From: Candidatus Rhodoferax mariagerensis
GTDB lineage: Bacteria > Pseudomonadota > Gammaproteobacteria > Burkholderiales > Burkholderiaceae_C
Assembly: GCA_016719055.1 (NCBI GenBank)
Contig: JADKAW010000009.1
Span: 1-64,000, forward strand
Direction: 5' to 3'
DNA: 64,000 nucleotides
Below the pieces are notes generated by a model. It ran no database searches, had not been told where the DNA came from, and was given only the letters and a program-made list of their open reading frames with translations. The translations under genes and the position numbers were made by a program. Shown piece by piece: positions 62,047-64,000 of the stretch (positions within the stretch are counted from its first letter, which is position 1; every line of letters starts with the position of its first letter).

Positions 62047-62122
62047 GTGGTGCGGCTGGCGGGGATCGAACCCACGACCCTTGGCTTCGGAGGCCAATAC
62101 TCTATCCACTGAGCTACAGCCG
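62047..62122 (-). tRNA. tRNA-Arg (anticodon CCG)
   Basis: 76 nt: acceptor GCGGCTG/CAGCCGC, D arm TAGCTCAGTGGATAGAGTA, anticodon arm TTGGCCTCCGAAGCCAA with CCG, T arm GTGGGTTCGATCCCCGC, encoded CCA. Its 3' end faces the integrase remnant, so it is the probable attachment site of the island at 53.9-62 kb. I found no second copy of its 3' end in the window. Confidence 0.97.
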
Positions 62123-62235
62123 CAGACTGTGATTCGAGCGGCGATTGTAGGGGGTTTCACGCGTGTGGCCGAAACGGCGATCTGTTAGCGAGTCTGTGAC
62201 GGATACACTTCCATTCCAGACCCTAAAATCCTGCT

Positions 62236-62302
62236 TTCCAAGGAGCGTTGCATCGGGTTGCTAATCCCGCCAGGCTTGGAGCATTTGTAACGACGCTCAC
62301 CT
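62236..62302 (+). ncRNA. S-adenosylhomocysteine (SAH) riboswitch
   Basis: Helix P1 TCCAAG (62237-62242) with CTTGGA (62275-62280); inner hairpin CGGG (62254-62257) with CCCG (62266-62269); pseudoknot GAGCGTTG (62243-62250) with CGACGCTC (62291-62298); conserved GGAGCG...GC near the ligand site and CGCTCACC end. This is the SAH riboswitch architecture, an activator of SAH recycling and methionine synthesis genes. It lies about 30 bp upstream of metH. Confidence 0.88.
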
Positions 62303-62330
62303 GCCCCAACTTTTTCCCACAGGTGAGTCG

Positions 62331-64000
62331 TATGTCTGAAAATTTTGTTCCCCCCATGAAGCTGTCTGGCCTGGAACCCCTGATCATTGGTGTTTTAGCC
62401 AACACCGACGATCTGTCCCCAACCGCTTCGTTCGTCAACGTGGGTGAGCGCACCAATGTGACTGGCTCCAAGGCCTTTGCCCGAATGATTTTGAATGGCG
62501 AGTTTGACCAGGCCCTGAGCGTGGCGCGCCAACAGGTGGAAAACGGCGCACAGATCATCGACATCAACATGGACGAGGCCATGCTCGACAGCCAGGCAGC
62601 AATGGTCCGCTTTCTGAATTTAATAGCGTCTGAGCCAGATATATCGAGGGTTCCGGTGATGATTGACTCCAGCAAATGGAGTGTGATCGAGGCCGGGCTG
62701 CGCTGCGTGCAGGGCAAGGCAGTGGTGAACTCCATCAGCATGAAAGAAGGTCTGGATACCTTCAAACACCAGGCCAAACTGCTGCGCCGTTATGGTGCCG
62801 CCGCCGTGGTCATGGCGTTTGACCAGCAGGGCCAGGCCGACACCTATGCGCGCAAGATTGATATTTGCCAACGCGCCTACCGCGTGCTGGTCGGCGAGGT
62901 CGGTTTTCCACCTGAAGACATCATTTTTGACCCCAACATCTTTGCCATTGCCACCGGCATCGAAGAACACAACAACTACGCGGTCGATTTCATCAACGCC
63001 ACGCGCTGGATCAAGCAGAACTTACCCGGTTCCAAGGTGTCGGGTGGCGTCAGCAACGTGAGCTTTTCCTTCCGCGGCAACGACCCGGTGCGCGAAGCCA
63101 TCCACACCGTGTTTCTGTACCACGCCATCAAGGCAGGCATGGACATGGGCATCGTCAACGCTGGCATGGTCGGCGTGTACGACGACCTGGAACCCCAGCT
63201 GCGCGAACGGGTGGAGGACGTGGTGCTGAACCGCCGAGCCGACGCCGGAGAGCGCCTGGTCGAAATTGCCGACAGCGCCAAGAGCGGCGCCAAGGACGAA
63301 ACCAAAAAGCTCGAATGGCGTGGCACGCCCGAGCACCCGGTGACTGTGGAGCAACGCTTGAGCCACGCCATGGTACACGGGATTACCGATTTCATTGTGG
63401 TCGATACCGAAGAGACCTACCAGCAAATCGCAGCCAAAGGCGGCCGACCGCTGCATGTGATTGAAGGCCCGCTGATGGCTGGCATGAGTATCGTGGGTGA
63501 TCTGTTTGGTCAGGGCAAGATGTTTTTGCCCCAGGTTGTGAAAAGCGCGCGCGTCATGAAACAAGCCGTGGCGCATTTGATTCCGTACATTGAAGAAGAA
63601 AAGCGGCTGGATGAAGCGGCAGGACGCGATGTGCAGACCAAAGGCAAGATCATCATGGCCACCGTCAAAGGCGATGTGCATGACATCGGCAAAAACATCG
63701 TCACCGTGGTGCTGCAATGCAATAACTTTGACGTCATCAACATGGGCGTGATGGTGCCGGCCCACGAGATTCTGGCGCGGGCCAAGGCCGAGGGTGCCGA
63801 CATCATTGGTCTCTCAGGCCTGATCACACCTAGCCTCGAAGAAATGCAGTATGTGGCCGCTGAAATGCAAAAGGACGACTACTTCCGCCTGCGCGCCATG
63901 CCGCTGCTGATTGGTGGGGCCACCACCAGCCGGGTGCACACCGCTGTCAAAATTGCGCCGCATTACGACGGCCCGGTGGTCTATGTGCCCGACGCCTCGC
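62331..64000 (+). CDS. metH: Cobalamin-dependent methionine synthase MetH, pterin/B12-domain part (runs off window)
   Basis: Open from ATG 62331 (AGGTGAG upstream) to the right edge, 556 codons so far. Starts directly at the pterin-binding domain (SFVNVGERTNVTGSKAFARM, IIDINMDEAMLDS, RVPVMIDSSKWSVIEAGLRC), then the cap helices and the B12 domain with GDVHDIGKNIVTVVLQCNNF (His ligand of Co) and IIGLSGLITPSLEEM. The N-terminal homocysteine-binding domain is absent; in related genera metH is split, with that domain as a separate gene. Here the upstream neighbour is tRNA-Arg, so the partner must lie elsewhere. Controlled by the SAH riboswitch. Confidence 0.95.

Noticed and set aside
62223..63827. 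Minus-strand frames opposite metH (up to 247 codons)
   Set aside because: The plus strand has a continuous MetH frame with pterin- and B12-domain motifs.

Overview
The window looks like a chromosomal segment of a betaproteobacterium of the Comamonadaceae (Rhodoferax/Polaromonas-like). The basis is gene family resemblance, a SAH riboswitch in front of a metH gene that starts at the pterin-binding domain, and a short interspersed repeat (core ATAGCT...GCGCTT...AAGGGCT) that I associate with this family. The taxonomic call is inference. Coding DNA is GC-rich except for one low-GC gene near 54 kb.

Layout. 1-8 kb: a minus-strand chemotaxis operon, MCP > cheW > cheB > HEAT-repeat protein > cheR > cheY > cheA, with mostly overlapping or closely spaced genes. 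The MCP is a soluble protein with two signalling tips. 8.3-10 kb: a hipBA-type toxin-antitoxin pair. 10-13.3 kb: a LuxR-type response regulator and its PAS histidine kinase, the kinase split by an IS3-family element. 13.6-18.9 kb: two tandem paralogous dCACHE membrane proteins, one GGDEF-only and one GSDEF+EAL. 18.9-20 kb: decayed YafY-like regulator and SOUL heme-binding genes. 20.7-23.5 kb: a GH63-type glucosidase. 23.9-27.6 kb: two near-identical IS66-family elements, each with a perfect 8-bp target duplication, around a tRNA(CAT) and an IS4 fragment.

28-40 kb is the most striking part. It is a tandem duplication of a secreted subtilisin-like protease gene. One copy carries about 30 tandem 240-bp (80-aa) cysteine-containing InlB-B-like repeats and the other carries exactly one. 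Beyond it lie a DUF2304 protein, a polytopic TPR protein, a lytic transglycosylase and dbpA. A roughly 1-kb tract made almost only of G and C (45.31-46.38 kb) follows and is probably an artefact. Then come an M14 carboxypeptidase and a complete oligopeptide ABC transporter (oppABCDF, minus strand).

53.9-62.1 kb is a degraded mobile/defence island ending at tRNA-Arg(CCG). It holds a low-GC acyltransferase, a broken brnTA pair, a ruined IS4 transposase, the C-terminus of a DISARM-type methyltransferase, an intact higBA pair, a truncated drmA helicase and a truncated, frameshifted integrase. The window ends inside metH.

Caution: single-base, mostly homopolymer-associated frameshifts recur in genes that should be intact (cheA, both proteases, IS66 copy 1, the IS3 element, the drmA start). 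Some breaks reported here may therefore be sequencing or assembly errors rather than true pseudogenes.
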